A stretch of 64,000 nt of DNA. Origin: a virus. The translations under genes were made by a program, and so were the position numbers. Below the pieces are notes generated by a model. The model saw nothing but the letters and a program-made list of their open reading frames with translations. It had not been told where the DNA came from and ran no database searches. How positions within the stretch are numbered: the first letter of the stretch is position 1; the number at the start of each line of letters is the position of its first letter. The stretch spans positions 62,001 to 126,000 of the IMG/VR virus record IMGVR_UViG_3300028802_000007; one strand, 5' to 3'. Shown piece by piece: positions 1-9,243 of the stretch.

Positions 1-1400
1 CAGGATGACCGCGTTGCCAGTGAAGCTACCGGTCAGGGTCTTCTTGATGGCGGCGGAGGCGAGGAAGGCCGCCACACCAACCCCGCCGATCCACGCATCA
101 ACGGTGTACGTCCCTGTCTGGGTGCGCTTGATGACGGCGTCGGCCCGGAAGCGCGGCATGATGACCGCGTTGGCCGTGTAGGCACCCGTCTGGGTCCGCT
201 TCAGGACCGCATCCGCCGAGAAGCGCGGCATGATGACGGCGTTGACCGTCAGCGATCCGGCTTGGGTTCGGAAGATGACCGCGTTGGCTGTATACGACCC
301 CGTCCGGGTCGCCTTGATGGCGGCATCGGCGGTCAGGGAGCCCGTGCGGGTCGCCTTGACGACCGCGTCAGCGAGGAACGTCCCCGTCCGGGTGGACTTG
401 AGGACAGCGTTGGCCGTGAAGGAGCTCGTCGCGGTCCGGGCCAGCACGGCGTTGGCCGTGAAGCTGCCCGTCTGGGTCCGCAGGATGGTCGCGTTGCCGG
501 TGAACGAGCCGGATCGGGTCGCGAAGATGACCGCGTTGGCCGTGTACGACCCGCTGATGGTCGCCTTGATCAGGGCAGAGGCGCTGAACGAGCCGGTCAG
601 GGTCGCCTTGACAACGGCATTGGCAGTGAAGCTGCCGGTGCGCGTGATCTGGACCCAGGCCGACGCCGTGAACGCTCCGGCGATGGTCTTCTTGATGACC
701 GCATCGGCGGAGAGGGAGCCGGTGCGGGTCAGCCGGATGACCGCGTCTGCGGTGAAGCTCCCGGTCCTCGTCGCCTTGACGACCGCGTTCGCCGTGAAAC
801 TCGACGTGATGGTCGCCTTGACCACGGCGTTGGCTGTGAAGGTGCCCGTCCGGGTCACGACGATGAGGGCGTTGGCCGTGAAGCTGCCCGTCGCGGTCTT
901 CAGGACCACCGCATTGGCGGTGAAGGACCCAGTCCTGGTGGACTTGAGAACCGCGTCGGCTGCGAACGAGCCGGTGCGGGTGCTCTTGATGACCGCGTTT
1001 GCCGTGAACGTCCCCGTCTGGGGGCGCAGGATCAGAGCCGATGCCGTGAAGCTTCCGGTGCCGGTCTTCAGGAGGACGGCGTTGGCTGTGTAGCTGCCCG
1101 TGCGTGTGCTCTTGATGGCCGCGTCGGCCTTGAACGAGCCCGTGATGGCCGCCTTGATGACAGCCGCTGCGGTGAACGATCCGGGCTGGGGCCGCAGGAT
1201 GAGAGCGGCTGCGGTGAAGGACCCGGTCTGGGTGCGGAGAACCACCGCGTTGGCAGTGAAGGTGCCGGTTCGAGTCGCCTTCAGGACAGCGTTGGCGGTG
1301 AAGGAACCCGTGACTGTCCGCACGATCGCGGCGTTGGCCGTGAACGAGCTCGAGATGGTCGCCTTGACCACCGCGTTGGCTGTCAGCGAGAAGGCGGTGT
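1..1400 (-). repeat. 42-bp tandem coding repeat (about 30 copies)
   Basis: Near-identical 42-bp units, for example starting at 911 and 953, encode 14-residue copies of a TGSFTANAVIKxTR consensus in the fibre gene. Scattered copies also occur between 1870 and 3020 and at 3690-3770. The same unit is found in the tail-tip gene at 51444-57362. Confidence 0.9.
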
Positions 1401-4400
1401 CGGCGACGAAGTAGAAGTCGAAGGCGGTGTCTTCAGCCGACCAGATCGACAGGTTCCAGATGCTCGTGCCGCCGCCCGCGTACACAGACGTGGTGTACAG
1501 ACCGGCGTTGTAGTACTTGCCGCTGTCGGTGGCACCGGACCGACTGAAGACGATCCAGTACTTCGTCCCACTGACCAGCGGGAGAGCGACGGTCGAAGTG
1601 GTGAGGACCGTGAGGGTCGTGGAGAGCTGGCCTGCGGCGACCGACGCGATGGAGCCGATGAGGGAACCCGGAGTCGAGCCCGCGCTCGACCAGAGCTCGA
1701 CCTCGACGGTGTCCGCCGGAGCTCCCGTCCTCGAGAGCATGTAGGAGACACGCCACAGGCTGCCGGTGGCACCTGCCGTGAAGGCCTGCGCCACCTTGGT
1801 GAAGTCGGAGATGTTCCCGAAGGCGATCGCGGTCGGGTCCAAGCTGAACGAGACCGCAGACAGCTCGTTGACCGACTGGGTCTTCTTCAGGATCGCGTTG
1901 GCCGTGAAGGTGCCGGTCCGGGTGATCTGGACCCAAGCGGCAGCGGTGTAGGAGCCAGCGATGGTCTTCTTGAGAACGGCATTGGCCGTGAACGTCCCGG
2001 TCAGCGTCGTCTTGATGACGGCGTTGGCGGTGAAGGTCCCGGTCCTGGTCGCCTTCAGGACCGCGTTCGCCGTGAACGTCCCGGTGACCGTTCGGACGAG
2101 CGCGGCGTTGGCCGTGAAGGTCCCGGTGCGGGTGCTCTTGATGACCGCGTTGACCGTGATGGGCAGCGTCGCCTTCAGGTTGAACGTCGCGTTGATGACA
2201 TCCCAACTGGAGGTCGGAGCGATCGTCCACGTCGGCGAGTACGTCCCGGGCTTGGTAGCGAAGAGGTACGCCGCCTGCAACTGGTAGGTCGCGGTGCTGA
2301 CACCCGTCAGGTTGGTGAACCCGTTGCCAGCGGCGCTGACGACAGACGAACTCAGGAGGTCCATGCCTCCCAGGAAGAGGCGGGGACCGTCTACCGTGAT
2401 CCCACCGACGGTGACAGGCGAGATGCTCTGGCCGTTCTTGGTGGTGACGCCCGTCGGGCTATCGACGCCGCTCCACTCGGAGACGTTGACCGCCTTCTGG
2501 CCGCCGTTGTCGAAGGTGACGGTGACGGTGGTCTGGCCGCCGGACGAGTAGAAGCCCGCGCTGACGACGAGGCCCCAGGCGTTGCCTCGGTTATCGACTT
2601 CAGCCCAGTTGACGCCGCCGCCAGAGGGGATGCCCCTGACCGCGACGACGCTTGGATCGGTCCACCACGCGATGAGCGCGTTGCCAGCGGTGACCGCCGA
2701 CAACGTGACCACCACCGTGAGACCCGTGCCGGTGTTGGTCGCCTGCTGGACGAGGACCGCGTTCTGGAAGCCCTGCGTCTTCAGGGCGATCGCGTTGGCG
2801 GTGTAGGTCCCTGTTCGGGTTGACTTGATGACCGCGTTCGCCGTGAAGGACGAGGAGATAGTGGCCTTCAGGACCGCGCTGGCCGTATAGGACCCGGGCT
2901 GGTCGGGGTCCTTGACGATGGCGTTGGCCGTGAAGCTGCCCGTCTGCGTCCGCTTGATGACCGCGTTCCCGGTGAAGGTCCGCGTCTCGATGTCCTTGAC
3001 GATCGCGTTGACTGTGATCGGAGCGATAGCCGAGGCCGCCTGATAGTGGGCGGTGATCTGGGCCTGGGTCAGGACGACGTTCTTGTAGAGCGCGAGTTCG
3101 TCGAGCGAGCCCTTGAACTCCTCACCGACGGAGCCACCGTCCCAGCCGACCTTGAGCGTCTCGGTGTTGTCCGCCATCGTCAGGTTGGTGACGGTGCCGG
3201 TGATGTCTACGGTGTCGAGGTAGATCTTGTTGGCGGCACCGTTCTTGGTGACGACGAGGTGGTGCCACGAGGTCGTGTCGGTCAGAGCCACCGACGAGAG
3301 GGCCGACGTGCCGACGCTGCCCTTGCCGAAGTCAACGATGTTGGAGGTGTTGATCTGGATGTTGTAGGCGTTGGTGCCAGCGTTCAGGACCGTCTGGAAG
3401 GTGCTGATCGTGCTGCGCTTGTACCAAAGCTCGATCGAGAAGACGTCGCCGAGATCCTTGCCAGACCCGTCTGGGAACTCGGCGTACTTGCCGGTCGATC
3501 CGGGCGTGAACGCCTTGTTGGTGTCGGCTGGAAGAGCTCCTGTGACACCCAACGTCGGACTGCCGATGTAGGTGCCGTTGAGGGAGGCGACCTCCTCTGC
3601 GGCGACGGTGCCGGAGGCCTCGCCGAAGCGGGCGTAGAAGCTCGCACCATCGCTGCGGACAAGCGAGTAGTAGGAGAGTTGGGTCCGCTTGATGACCGCA
3701 TTGGCGGTGAACGTGCCAGTCCTGGTGGACTTGAGGACCGCGTTCGCGGTGAAGGTGCCAGCGCCGCCAGCTTGGACGACGAACGTCCGGGCGATCCAGT
3801 GGGTGCGGACCTGGTCGGGAGTCAGGACCAGCGGGTACAGCGCGATCTCATCGAGCTTGCCCCCGACGTAGCGGTCAGGGGCCGGCGTGCGGGCGATGGT
3901 CAGGGGGTTCGCGTTGGTCGCGTTGCCCGTGTAATCAATCGACGGGCCATCGACGGTCACGTCCACGCCGTCGATCCAGATCTTGGTGTTGCCGTGCCCA
4001 GTGCTGTTGCGAGTGATGACGCAGTGGTAGGCGTTGACGGTTCCGAGCGTGATGCTCGACAGGGCAAGCTGCTGCGGCGAGTTGTAGGTCTCGAGGTTCA
4101 GGTTGTTGTTGCCGAGATGGGCCTCGAAGTGGGTCGTCTTGTTGAGGATCGAGCCCCCGGCGGTGAGGTTGCTGCGCTTGATCCAGAACTCGAGCGAATA
4201 CGGGCCGTCGTTGCCCATGGCCGACAAGGTGTCGCCAGCAGTCGCGATGCTTTGCGAGGAACCGTTGAAGGTGACGGACGTGTTGGTATCACCGGGCAGC
4301 AGGCTCGTCGCACCCAGCGTCGGGCTGCCGCCGTACGTCCCGTCGAGGGTCCCGACCTGGTCGTCGGCAGTGGTGCCCGCCGTCTCGCCCACGCGCCAGT

Positions 4401-5904
4401 AGTGGAACGCTCCGTCGGCGACGACCTTCTGGGTGTACGACTGGGTCGGGTTGACCCGGGTGATGTAGTGGTTCCGAACAGAGATCGGGCTCAGGACGTA
4501 GTTGTAGACGGCAGCGTTGGCGAGCGACCCGTTGAAGCGAACGCCGCCACCACCGATGGGGCTCTCCGCCCCGATGAGCAGGGCTTCCGCGTTCGCGCTG
4601 AACGTCTGGGTGGTCGAGGTCCCCGGCAGCACAGCCCCGTCGAGGTAGGCGATGTACGTCGAGCCGGTGCGGGTGAAGACGACGTGATGCCAGTTCGCGT
4701 CGCCGTCGATGGCCCCCGTCGATACGAAGGCATTCGAGACGTAGTTATCGACTTTAAGCTGACCGGTATCCTCGATCAGCATGTTGAACGCGGTGTTCTT
4801 CGACAGCAGCCAGCCCTGCACCCCTGCCGAAGCAGTCGCACGCTTGTACCAGATCTCTAGGCTGAAGTCGGCGGCACCGAAGTCGAACGAGGGATCGTCG
4901 GGGATGGAGACGTACTGGGTCGAGGCGGCCACGAAGGTCGTGGCGGTCGCGCTGTCGCCGGACAGCGGCCCCGGCACACCGAGCGTCGGCGAGTTGATGT
5001 AGGTGCCGTTCTTGCCGTTGCCGGAGTCATCGGTGGCGGTCGTACCGGACGGATCGTCCAACCGCCAGAAGCCACGCGGCACATCGGAGATGACGACGGC
5101 GGAGTAGACGCTTCGCGTGGCCGATGCAGCGGCGTAGTGGTTCGCGACCTGCTGAGCCGTCAGGGCGTAGGGATAGATGGCGACTTCGTCGAGCCCGCCG
5201 TTGAGGTAGTTACTCGCCCCATTCGCACCCGCGCCGATGAACATCGGGAGGGCGTCGCTGGTGATCGACGTGTTGGCACCGTAGACATCGGTATCGAGCT
5301 GCCCATCGACGTACAGCAGCCACGAAGTGCCAGACACCGTGCCGACGGCGTGGTGCCACACGTTGTCGTCGTAGTTCTTGAAGGTCCGAACGCGGTTGCC
5401 GTCGGCAGGCGTCCAGTAGAGCCGATGGTCGCCACCGCCAAGGAACAACAGCCACGGGCCGTTGGAGCCCTTGTAGATAAGGGACATCGTCGTCGAGGTG
5501 TTGTTGACGATGAACCAGCACTCGTACGACAGGTCCCCCAGGAACATGTCCGGGTGGTCGGGGACGCTGACGTACTCAGAAGAGGCGGAGGCGACCGAGA
5601 TCGAGGGGTTGGAGTCGCCGGACAGCGCGGACGGACCATTCAGCGTCGGCGTGTTGACGTACGTCGCATTCCAGGCGGCGATCTCGTCAACTGCCGACGT
5701 GCCCGCCAGTTCACCGAGCCGGTAGTAGACGAGCGGTCGGTCGCCGGAGATCGTGTCGAAGTACGACATGACCGGATTGGCGGCAGGCTGAATGACCGCG
5801 TTGGCGGTGAACGAGCCGGTCTGGGTGATTGGTCCAGCGGTCGCCGGGATGACCTTCCTCGGTCGGAAGATCTGCGCTGACCGGCGATAGGCTCCGCGAG
5901 CCAC
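1..5904 (-). CDS. giant tail fibre / LamG-repeat protein (5' end of gene; 3' end cut by window edge)
   Basis: An open frame of 1,968 codons runs from a GTG at 5904 (AAAGGGG upstream) to the left edge without a stop, so the C-terminus lies outside. After a basic N-terminus and one 14-residue repeat come four LamG/concanavalin-like domains (about residues 45-245, 258-470, 480-700 and 740-950), recognised by recurring YYRLGE, WHH, YIAYLDG and LDEVAIYP-type motifs. Two unique beta-rich domains (about 1035-1245 and 1350-1505) follow, then about thirty copies of a TGSFTANAVIKxTR repeat to the edge. LamG folds usually bind carbohydrate, so host-surface binding as a fibre is the natural inference. 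The 1035-1245 domain resembles the protein at 6771-7514. The repeat is shared with the protein at 51444-57362. Confidence 0.85.
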   Translation of the reverse strand, partial: MARGAYRRSAQIFRPRKVIPATAGPITQTGSFTANAVIQPAANPVMSYFDTISGDRPLVYYRLGELAGTSAVDEIAAWNATYVNTPTLNGPSALSGDSNPSISVASASSEYVSVPDHPDMFLGDLSYECWFIVNNTSTTMSLIYKGSNGPWLLFLGGGDHRLYWTPADGNRVRTFKNYDDNVWHHAVGTVSGTSWLLYVDGQLDTDVYGANTSITSDALPMFIGAGANGASNYLNGGLDEVAIYPYALTAQQVANHYAAASATRSVYSAVVISDVPRGFWRLDDPSGTTATDDSGNGKNGTYINSPTLGVPGPLSGDSATATTFVAASTQYVSIPDDPSFDFGAADFSLEIWYKRATASAGVQGWLLSKNTAFNMLIEDTGQLKVDNYVSNAFVSTGAIDGDANWHHVVFTRTGSTYIAYLDGAVLPGTSTTQTFSANAEALLIGAESPIGGGGVRFNGSLANAAVYNYVLSPISVRNHYITRVNPTQSYTQKVVADGAFHYWRVGETAGTTADDQVGTLDGTYGGSPTLGATSLLPGDTNTSVTFNGSSQSIATAGDTLSAMGNDGPYSLEFWIKRSNLTAGGSILNKTTHFEAHLGNNNLNLETYNSPQQLALSSITLGTVNAYHCVITRNSTGHGNTKIWIDGVDVTVDGPSIDYTGNATNANPLTIARTPAPDRYVGGKLDEIALYPLVLTPDQVRTHWIARTFVVQAGGAGTFTANAVLKSTRTGTFTANAVIKRTQLSYYSLVRSDGASFYARFGEASGTVAAEEVASLNGTYIGSPTLGVTGALPADTNKAFTPGSTGKYAEFPDGSGKDLGDVFSIELWYKRSTISTFQTVLNAGTNAYNIQINTSNIVDFGKGSVGTSALSSVALTDTTSWHHLVVTKNGAANKIYLDTVDITGTVTNLTMADNTETLKVGWDGGSVGEEFKGSLDELALYKNVVLTQAQITAHYQAASAIAPITVNAIVKDIETRTFTGNAVIKRTQTGSFTANAIVKDPDQPGSYTASAVLKATISSSFTANAVIKSTRTGTYTANAIALKTQGFQNAVLVQQATNTGTGLTVVVTLSAVTAGNALIAWWTDPSVVAVRGIPSGGGVNWAEVDNRGNAWGLVVSAGFYSSGGQTTVTVTFDNGGQKAVNVSEWSGVDSPTGVTTKNGQSISPVTVGGITVDGPRLFLGGMDLLSSSVVSAAGNGFTNLTGVSTATYQLQAAYLFATKPGTYSPTWTIAPTSSWDVINATFNLKATLPITVNAVIKSTRTGTFTANAALVRTVTGTFTANAVLKATRTGTFTANAVIKTTLTGTFTANAVLKKTIAGSYTAAAWVQITRTGTFTANAILKKTQSVNELSAVSFSLDPTAIAFGNISDFTKVAQAFTAGATGSLWRVSYMLSRTGAPADTVEVELWSSAGSTPGSLIGSIASVAAGQLSTTLTVLTTSTVALPLVSGTKYWIVFSRSGATDSGKYYNAGLYTTSVYAGGGTSIWNLSIWSAEDTAFDFYFVADTAFSLTANAVVKATISSSFTANAAIVRTVTGSFTANAVLKATRTGTFTANAVVLRTQTGSFTAAALILRPQPGSFTAAAVIKAAITGSFKADAAIKSTRTGSYTANAVLLKTGTGSFTASALILRPQTGTFTANAVIKSTRTGSFAADAVLKSTRTGSFTANAVVLKTATGSFTANALIVVTRTGTFTANAVVKATITSSFTANAVVKATRTGSFTADAVIRLTRTGSLSADAVIKKTIAGAFTASAWVQITRTGSFTANAVVKATLTGSFSASALIKATISGSYTANAVIFATRSGSFTGNATILRTQTGSFTANAVLARTATSSFTANAVLKSTRTGTFLADAVVKATRTGSLTADAAIKATRTGSYTANAVIFRTQAGSLTVNAVIMPRFSADAVLKRTQTGAYTANAVIMPRFRADAVIKRTQTGTYTVDAWIGGVGVAAFLASAAIKKTLTGSFTGNAVIL

Positions 5905-5967
5905 GGGGTGGTATCCCCTTTAGGTCTAGCTCATGGGATTGAGCTCAGTGTTCCCGGCGCGAGCGCC

Positions 5968-6267
5968 TCAGGAGAGGGAGATGATGTCCTCGAGCCGGAC
6001 GCCCACCGCCGGATACATGGGGTCGTCGGTCACGATCTCCCAGTGCTCCGTGGTGTCCTTGCCGACGGCGATGCCCTCTTCGTCGTAGACGCGCTCGACC
6101 TGGTCGAAGCGTCGGAGGGTGCCGGTGACCTTGACGATGACCGGCTCACCGGCCTTGACCGGCTCCGGGTAGTCCTCGGTGTTGGTCTGGCTGACTCGCT
6201 CGTGGACCTCGGCGTAGACCCCATGCTGGAGCGAGAACGTGCCCTTGTCGCCGTCCTTGTACGCCAT
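5968..6267 (-). CDS. small virion-associated protein, unknown
   Basis: 99 residues with an excellent ribosome site (GAGGAGGTCAAC). Acidic, beta-rich, no Cys and no membrane segment. It sits between the fibre gene and another small structural-type gene in the leftward late operon. A 63-bp gap with a weak GAGCTCA inverted repeat separates it from the fibre start. No family recognised; probably a virion or fibre-accessory protein by position only. Confidence 0.75.
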   Translation of the reverse strand: MAYKDGDKGTFSLQHGVYAEVHERVSQTNTEDYPEPVKAGEPVIVKVTGTLRRFDQVERVYDEEGIAVGKDTTEHWEIVTDDPMYPAVGVRLEDIISLS

Positions 6268-6761
6268 CAGTTGACCTCCTCGTATTCGAGCGTGGCTCCC
6301 CAGCCGGTCAGGGTCGTCGGAGTGCCCTGAAGCTGGAAGACGAAGCTGAGGTCGAGGCCGATCATCGGGCGGTCCTCAGGCAGGAAGATCTTCTCGAAGC
6401 CGTTCAGGTTGTTGAAGCCCTCCCAGCCCATGACCGTCAGCGTGCCGCCGCCGTTGGCGGACGAGTCGGTGCCAGCCGATGCGGCTGCGTTCGAGGTCGA
6501 GCCCGCCAGGCCCGACGCCACGGAGTTGACGGTGATGGGGGCGGGCGTGGTGCTGGTGAACGTGCCGAAGGCCGACGCCTTCATGCCCCAGCGGACGGCG
6601 AGCTGCTGGCTCGTGGAGGTGCCCGACTGTCCGCATGTCAGGCGGTAGATGCGGATGATGGACGCACGGCTCGTGGCGGCGGTGGCGCACCTGACCGTGA
6701 TCATCTCGGAGTCCGCGATGACGGTCTGGTTCGCCATCGTGACGACGTAGAGAGAACTCAT
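6267..6761 (-). CDS. beta-rich structural-type protein, unknown
   Basis: 164 residues, ATG with AGGAG upstream, ending at the start codon of the next gene. Rich in Ser, Thr, Gly and Ala with alternating hydrophobics, as in small virion or decoration proteins. It ends with a W-G-A-T-L-E-Y-E segment typical of beta-sandwich closing strands. No enzymatic motif. Likely structural by composition and position. Confidence 0.75.
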   Translation of the reverse strand: MSSLYVVTMANQTVIADSEMITVRCATAATSRASIIRIYRLTCGQSGTSTSQQLAVRWGMKASAFGTFTSTTPAPITVNSVASGLAGSTSNAAASAGTDSSANGGGTLTVMGWEGFNNLNGFEKIFLPEDRPMIGLDLSFVFQLQGTPTTLTGWGATLEYEEVN

Positions 6762-6770
6762 CGCGAACTC

Positions 6771-7514
6771 CTACTGGGCGAGGATCGCCTTGTTTGACCG
6801 CCATCTAGGGTAACCCACGGGTGGGTTGTCGGCGGCGGGCGGAACGACTTGGAACGACGCCGCCACCACGAGTGTGCTGGTGATGGAAGTCGTGATAGAC
6901 AGGGTCATGATGGCGGTGTGGCCGCCGGAGTTGCTGTTGGAGACCAGCGTCGCGTGGGAGTAGTGATCGACCGACGACACACCGTTGTTGGACGCCCGTA
7001 GCGTCGGCGTGCCGTGGTTCGATGTCCAAGTGTCGTTGGACGCTCTGGCAACGCTGCGCCTGTCGGCACCGACCATCGCCACCAGTTCTCCCGACAGAAG
7101 GTCAGCGTTAGCGAAGGTAGTAGTGTTGGGACTCGAAGTAGAACTACCCTGCGCGGTCTGGTCTAGCGGTATGTTTCCACCGCCAGAGAACTCGCCACCC
7201 GACCACTCTTCGAGATGCGCCGCCGTGATGAAACCGGCGAGCCCCGTGATGGTCGGAGCCGCATCTGACCCAGCGGCGATCTTGAAGAAGATCGAGCACG
7301 CGCAAGTGCCCCCGTCCGAGATGTTGACTGTGGACAGCCAACCCGAAGGTGCCGCGTATGACAGGGCCGTGACGCCACCAGCGGTGCCGCTCACGAAGCA
7401 CAACAGCAGGTTGTTCGCCGTTCGGCTCGATCCTGCGCCATACGCTGGCGTGACGTTCCCGCCAGACGTGCTGACCGACGCCGTCCCGGCTGATCCGACG
7501 AGCGCGTAGGCCAT
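6771..7514 (-). CDS. beta-sandwich virion protein related to a fibre domain
   Basis: 247 residues from an ATG at 7514; the frame stays open upstream, but GGTGG precedes this ATG and the sequence before it is non-protein-like. Gly/Ser/Thr-rich with a conserved pattern NNLLLCFV...PSGWLS...HLEEWSGG. The same arrangement (NALIAWW...VNVSEWSG) occurs in the fibre at about residues 1035-1245, so the two share a fold. Probably a receptor-binding or decoration protein. Confidence 0.75.
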   Translation of the reverse strand: MAYALVGSAGTASVSTSGGNVTPAYGAGSSRTANNLLLCFVSGTAGGVTALSYAAPSGWLSTVNISDGGTCACSIFFKIAAGSDAAPTITGLAGFITAAHLEEWSGGEFSGGGNIPLDQTAQGSSTSSPNTTTFANADLLSGELVAMVGADRRSVARASNDTWTSNHGTPTLRASNNGVSSVDHYSHATLVSNSNSGGHTAIMTLSITTSITSTLVVAASFQVVPPAADNPPVGYPRWRSNKAILAQ

Positions 7515-7533
7515 CAGCCACCACCGGTCATCA

Positions 7534-7986
7534 TCAGCCCAGCATACGCGAGGCGATGGCGTCCACTTCACCCTCTTCGCCGGTCATCACCATGCCGTTG
7601 GGCATGAGCCACAGGCGGGTGACGTGGCGGCCATGCTTCTTGCCGACGACGTGGGCGGTGACCGTCGGTCCGATGGTCGAGCCGATGATGCCGACGTGGT
7701 GACGGTGGTAGAAGAACTGGTCACCCTCCGACGTCGTCATGCACAGCATCGGCTGACCCGACTCCTTGCTCATCAGGAACCAGATGCCAGGCCGGCGGAA
7801 GGTGTCGCGGTTGCCCTCGATCCAACCGGGCGTGTCGAGATCGATACCGATGTTGCCGCCCACCTCGTCGTCAGGCTGGAAGACGAGGAAGACCGGAAGG
7901 TCGCCGACCCAGCCGCTCTCCGGGTGGTCGGCAGGGACGGGGACGGTGCTGACCTCGACCGCCGTGCCCTCGAAGATCTCTACCAT
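7534..7986 (-). CDS. conserved-looking phage protein, unknown
   Basis: 150 residues starting inside the last codons of the upstream glycosyltransferase-like gene. It contains a basic HRHHVG stretch and KKHGRHVTRLWL near the C-terminus and ends with a Glu-rich segment. No signal peptide or membrane helix. Placement between a glycosyltransferase and virion proteins suggests a role in virion assembly or modification, but no function can be assigned. Confidence 0.75.
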   Translation of the reverse strand: MVEIFEGTAVEVSTVPVPADHPESGWVGDLPVFLVFQPDDEVGGNIGIDLDTPGWIEGNRDTFRRPGIWFLMSKESGQPMLCMTTSEGDQFFYHRHHVGIIGSTIGPTVTAHVVGKKHGRHVTRLWLMPNGMVMTGEEGEVDAIASRMLG

Positions 7987-8858
7987 GTGATGCCCAGCCT
8001 CTCTCGAGCCTGCGCCGGGGTGAGCGCCTTGTGGCCGACATCACCGAGCTGGCCCTCGCGGAAGTCCTGCTCGTCGGGCTTGCGGAAGGCGATCTCGCGC
8101 AGGAACGTCTCCTCATTCACCGTGGTCGGACCGACGTGGCCGATCTTGATGGACGTGTCCACGAAGATGCGGGAGCCGGACTCCTTGGCCTCACGGCAGA
8201 ACAGGAAGTCCTCGCCGTACTCGCCCTGCCAGCGGAAGAACGGCGGAGGGCGCATGCCCTGACGCTGCTCGAGGTCGGGGAAGCCCTCACCGGTCTGCTT
8301 CCGCAGGATGCGATCGAAGACGCGCTTGTGGATCAGGACGAAGGCCATGCCGGTGGCGTCCACCTCGACGGCCTCGTCGTCGCCCCAGTCCTCGAGGAAG
8401 GTGTAGCCGTGCTCCGCCTCAGCGGCCTTGACGTACATCGTCGGCTGGTAGGGCGGCGTCCGCTGGAAGCACAGGCCACCGACCATGTCGAGGTCGAACT
8501 TCTCGCGGGTCTTGACGAGCTCCGTCACGGCTCCCGGCTGGAAGGCCATGTCGGAGTCGATGAACAAGATCCAGTCGCCGTCCATCTTGGCGATGCACTC
8601 GTTGCGCTGGTGGACGAGGACGTTGCCTTGGATGATGAACCGCTGGCTGTACTCGCCCGGACCGATGTAGGTCCGGTCATCCATCAGCCAACTGATGGCC
8701 GTCTGGGCGGACACGTTGTCGCGGGTGACCATGGCGATCGTGCCGACGCATCTCTGCTCCGGCACGACCTCCTCATTGAGCTCGAGCACCGACATCTCGG
8801 TGCCATCGACAATCCCGGCCCGGACCTGTCGGCGGGCCTTAGGGGTCCTGGTCGTCAC
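7980..8858 (-). CDS. GT-A type glycosyltransferase-like protein
   Basis: 292 residues from GTG at 8858. After a basic N-terminus comes GTIAMVTRDNV, then a long insert and DWILFIDSDMAF, where the D-S-D triplet is the metal-binding DxD motif of GT-A glycosyltransferases. Later GGLCFQR and GEYGEDFLFCREA match the acceptor-side region of family 2-like enzymes. It probably transfers a sugar to a virion protein or host surface polymer. It lies with two other glycosyltransferase-like genes and two sugar epimerases. Substrate unknown. Confidence 0.75.
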   Translation of the reverse strand: MTTRTPKARRQVRAGIVDGTEMSVLELNEEVVPEQRCVGTIAMVTRDNVSAQTAISWLMDDRTYIGPGEYSQRFIIQGNVLVHQRNECIAKMDGDWILFIDSDMAFQPGAVTELVKTREKFDLDMVGGLCFQRTPPYQPTMYVKAAEAEHGYTFLEDWGDDEAVEVDATGMAFVLIHKRVFDRILRKQTGEGFPDLEQRQGMRPPPFFRWQGEYGEDFLFCREAKESGSRIFVDTSIKIGHVGPTTVNEETFLREIAFRKPDEQDFREGQLGDVGHKALTPAQARERLGITW

Positions 8859-8861
8859 CGC

Positions 8862-9182
8862 CTATGCGACGGTGACAGAGAGCGTCGCGACGGTCGAGTT
8901 GTCGGACGCCTTCTTGAGCGCCACCGTCCACGATCCGGCGGACGGGAAGATGTAGTTGTTGAAGACGTGAGCCCCGCCGTTGGGGGTGAACAGGTAGCTC
9001 TTGCCGTACACGACCGCACTCTTGGTGAAGTCGATGTAGTACACGATGGCGGGCTCCGTCGGGTACTTCAGCGGATCGAACGCGGCGCTGTCGTTGGTCG
9101 GCGCTGCCGCCACGGTCACCCTGCACACCGTCTTGGTGGCAGTGATGGCCCCCGATGCGGGGACGATCGCCAATGTCGTCAT
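8862..9182 (-). CDS. small Ig-like / beta-sandwich virion protein
   Basis: 106 residues with AAGGAG before the ATG. The sequence alternates strands and ends SAGSWTVALKKASDNSTVAT, resembling bacterial Ig-like or pre-peptidase C-terminal folds found as decoration domains. It is inserted between two glycosyltransferase-like genes, so it may be a glycosylated or sugar-binding surface protein. Inference from fold-like pattern and context only. Confidence 0.7.
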   Translation of the reverse strand: MTTLAIVPASGAITATKTVCRVTVAAAPTNDSAAFDPLKYPTEPAIVYYIDFTKSAVVYGKSYLFTPNGGAHVFNNYIFPSAGSWTVALKKASDNSTVATLSVTVA

Positions 9183-9243
9183 CAGTTACTCCTTGAACTG
9201 CTCGCGACTGTGACCAAGTGGTCCGCGTCAGGGTACACGACGC

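Noticed and set aside
262-2823. Long plus-strand open frame of 853 codons opposite the fibre repeats
   Set aside because: Arg/Gly-rich product mirrors the 42-bp repeat on the minus strand; no ribosome site; it is an antisense shadow of the repeat array.
3046-4860. 604-codon plus-strand frame opposite the LamG region
   Set aside because: Composition is that of a shadow frame; the minus-strand frame shows clear LamG motifs and continuity with the repeat region.
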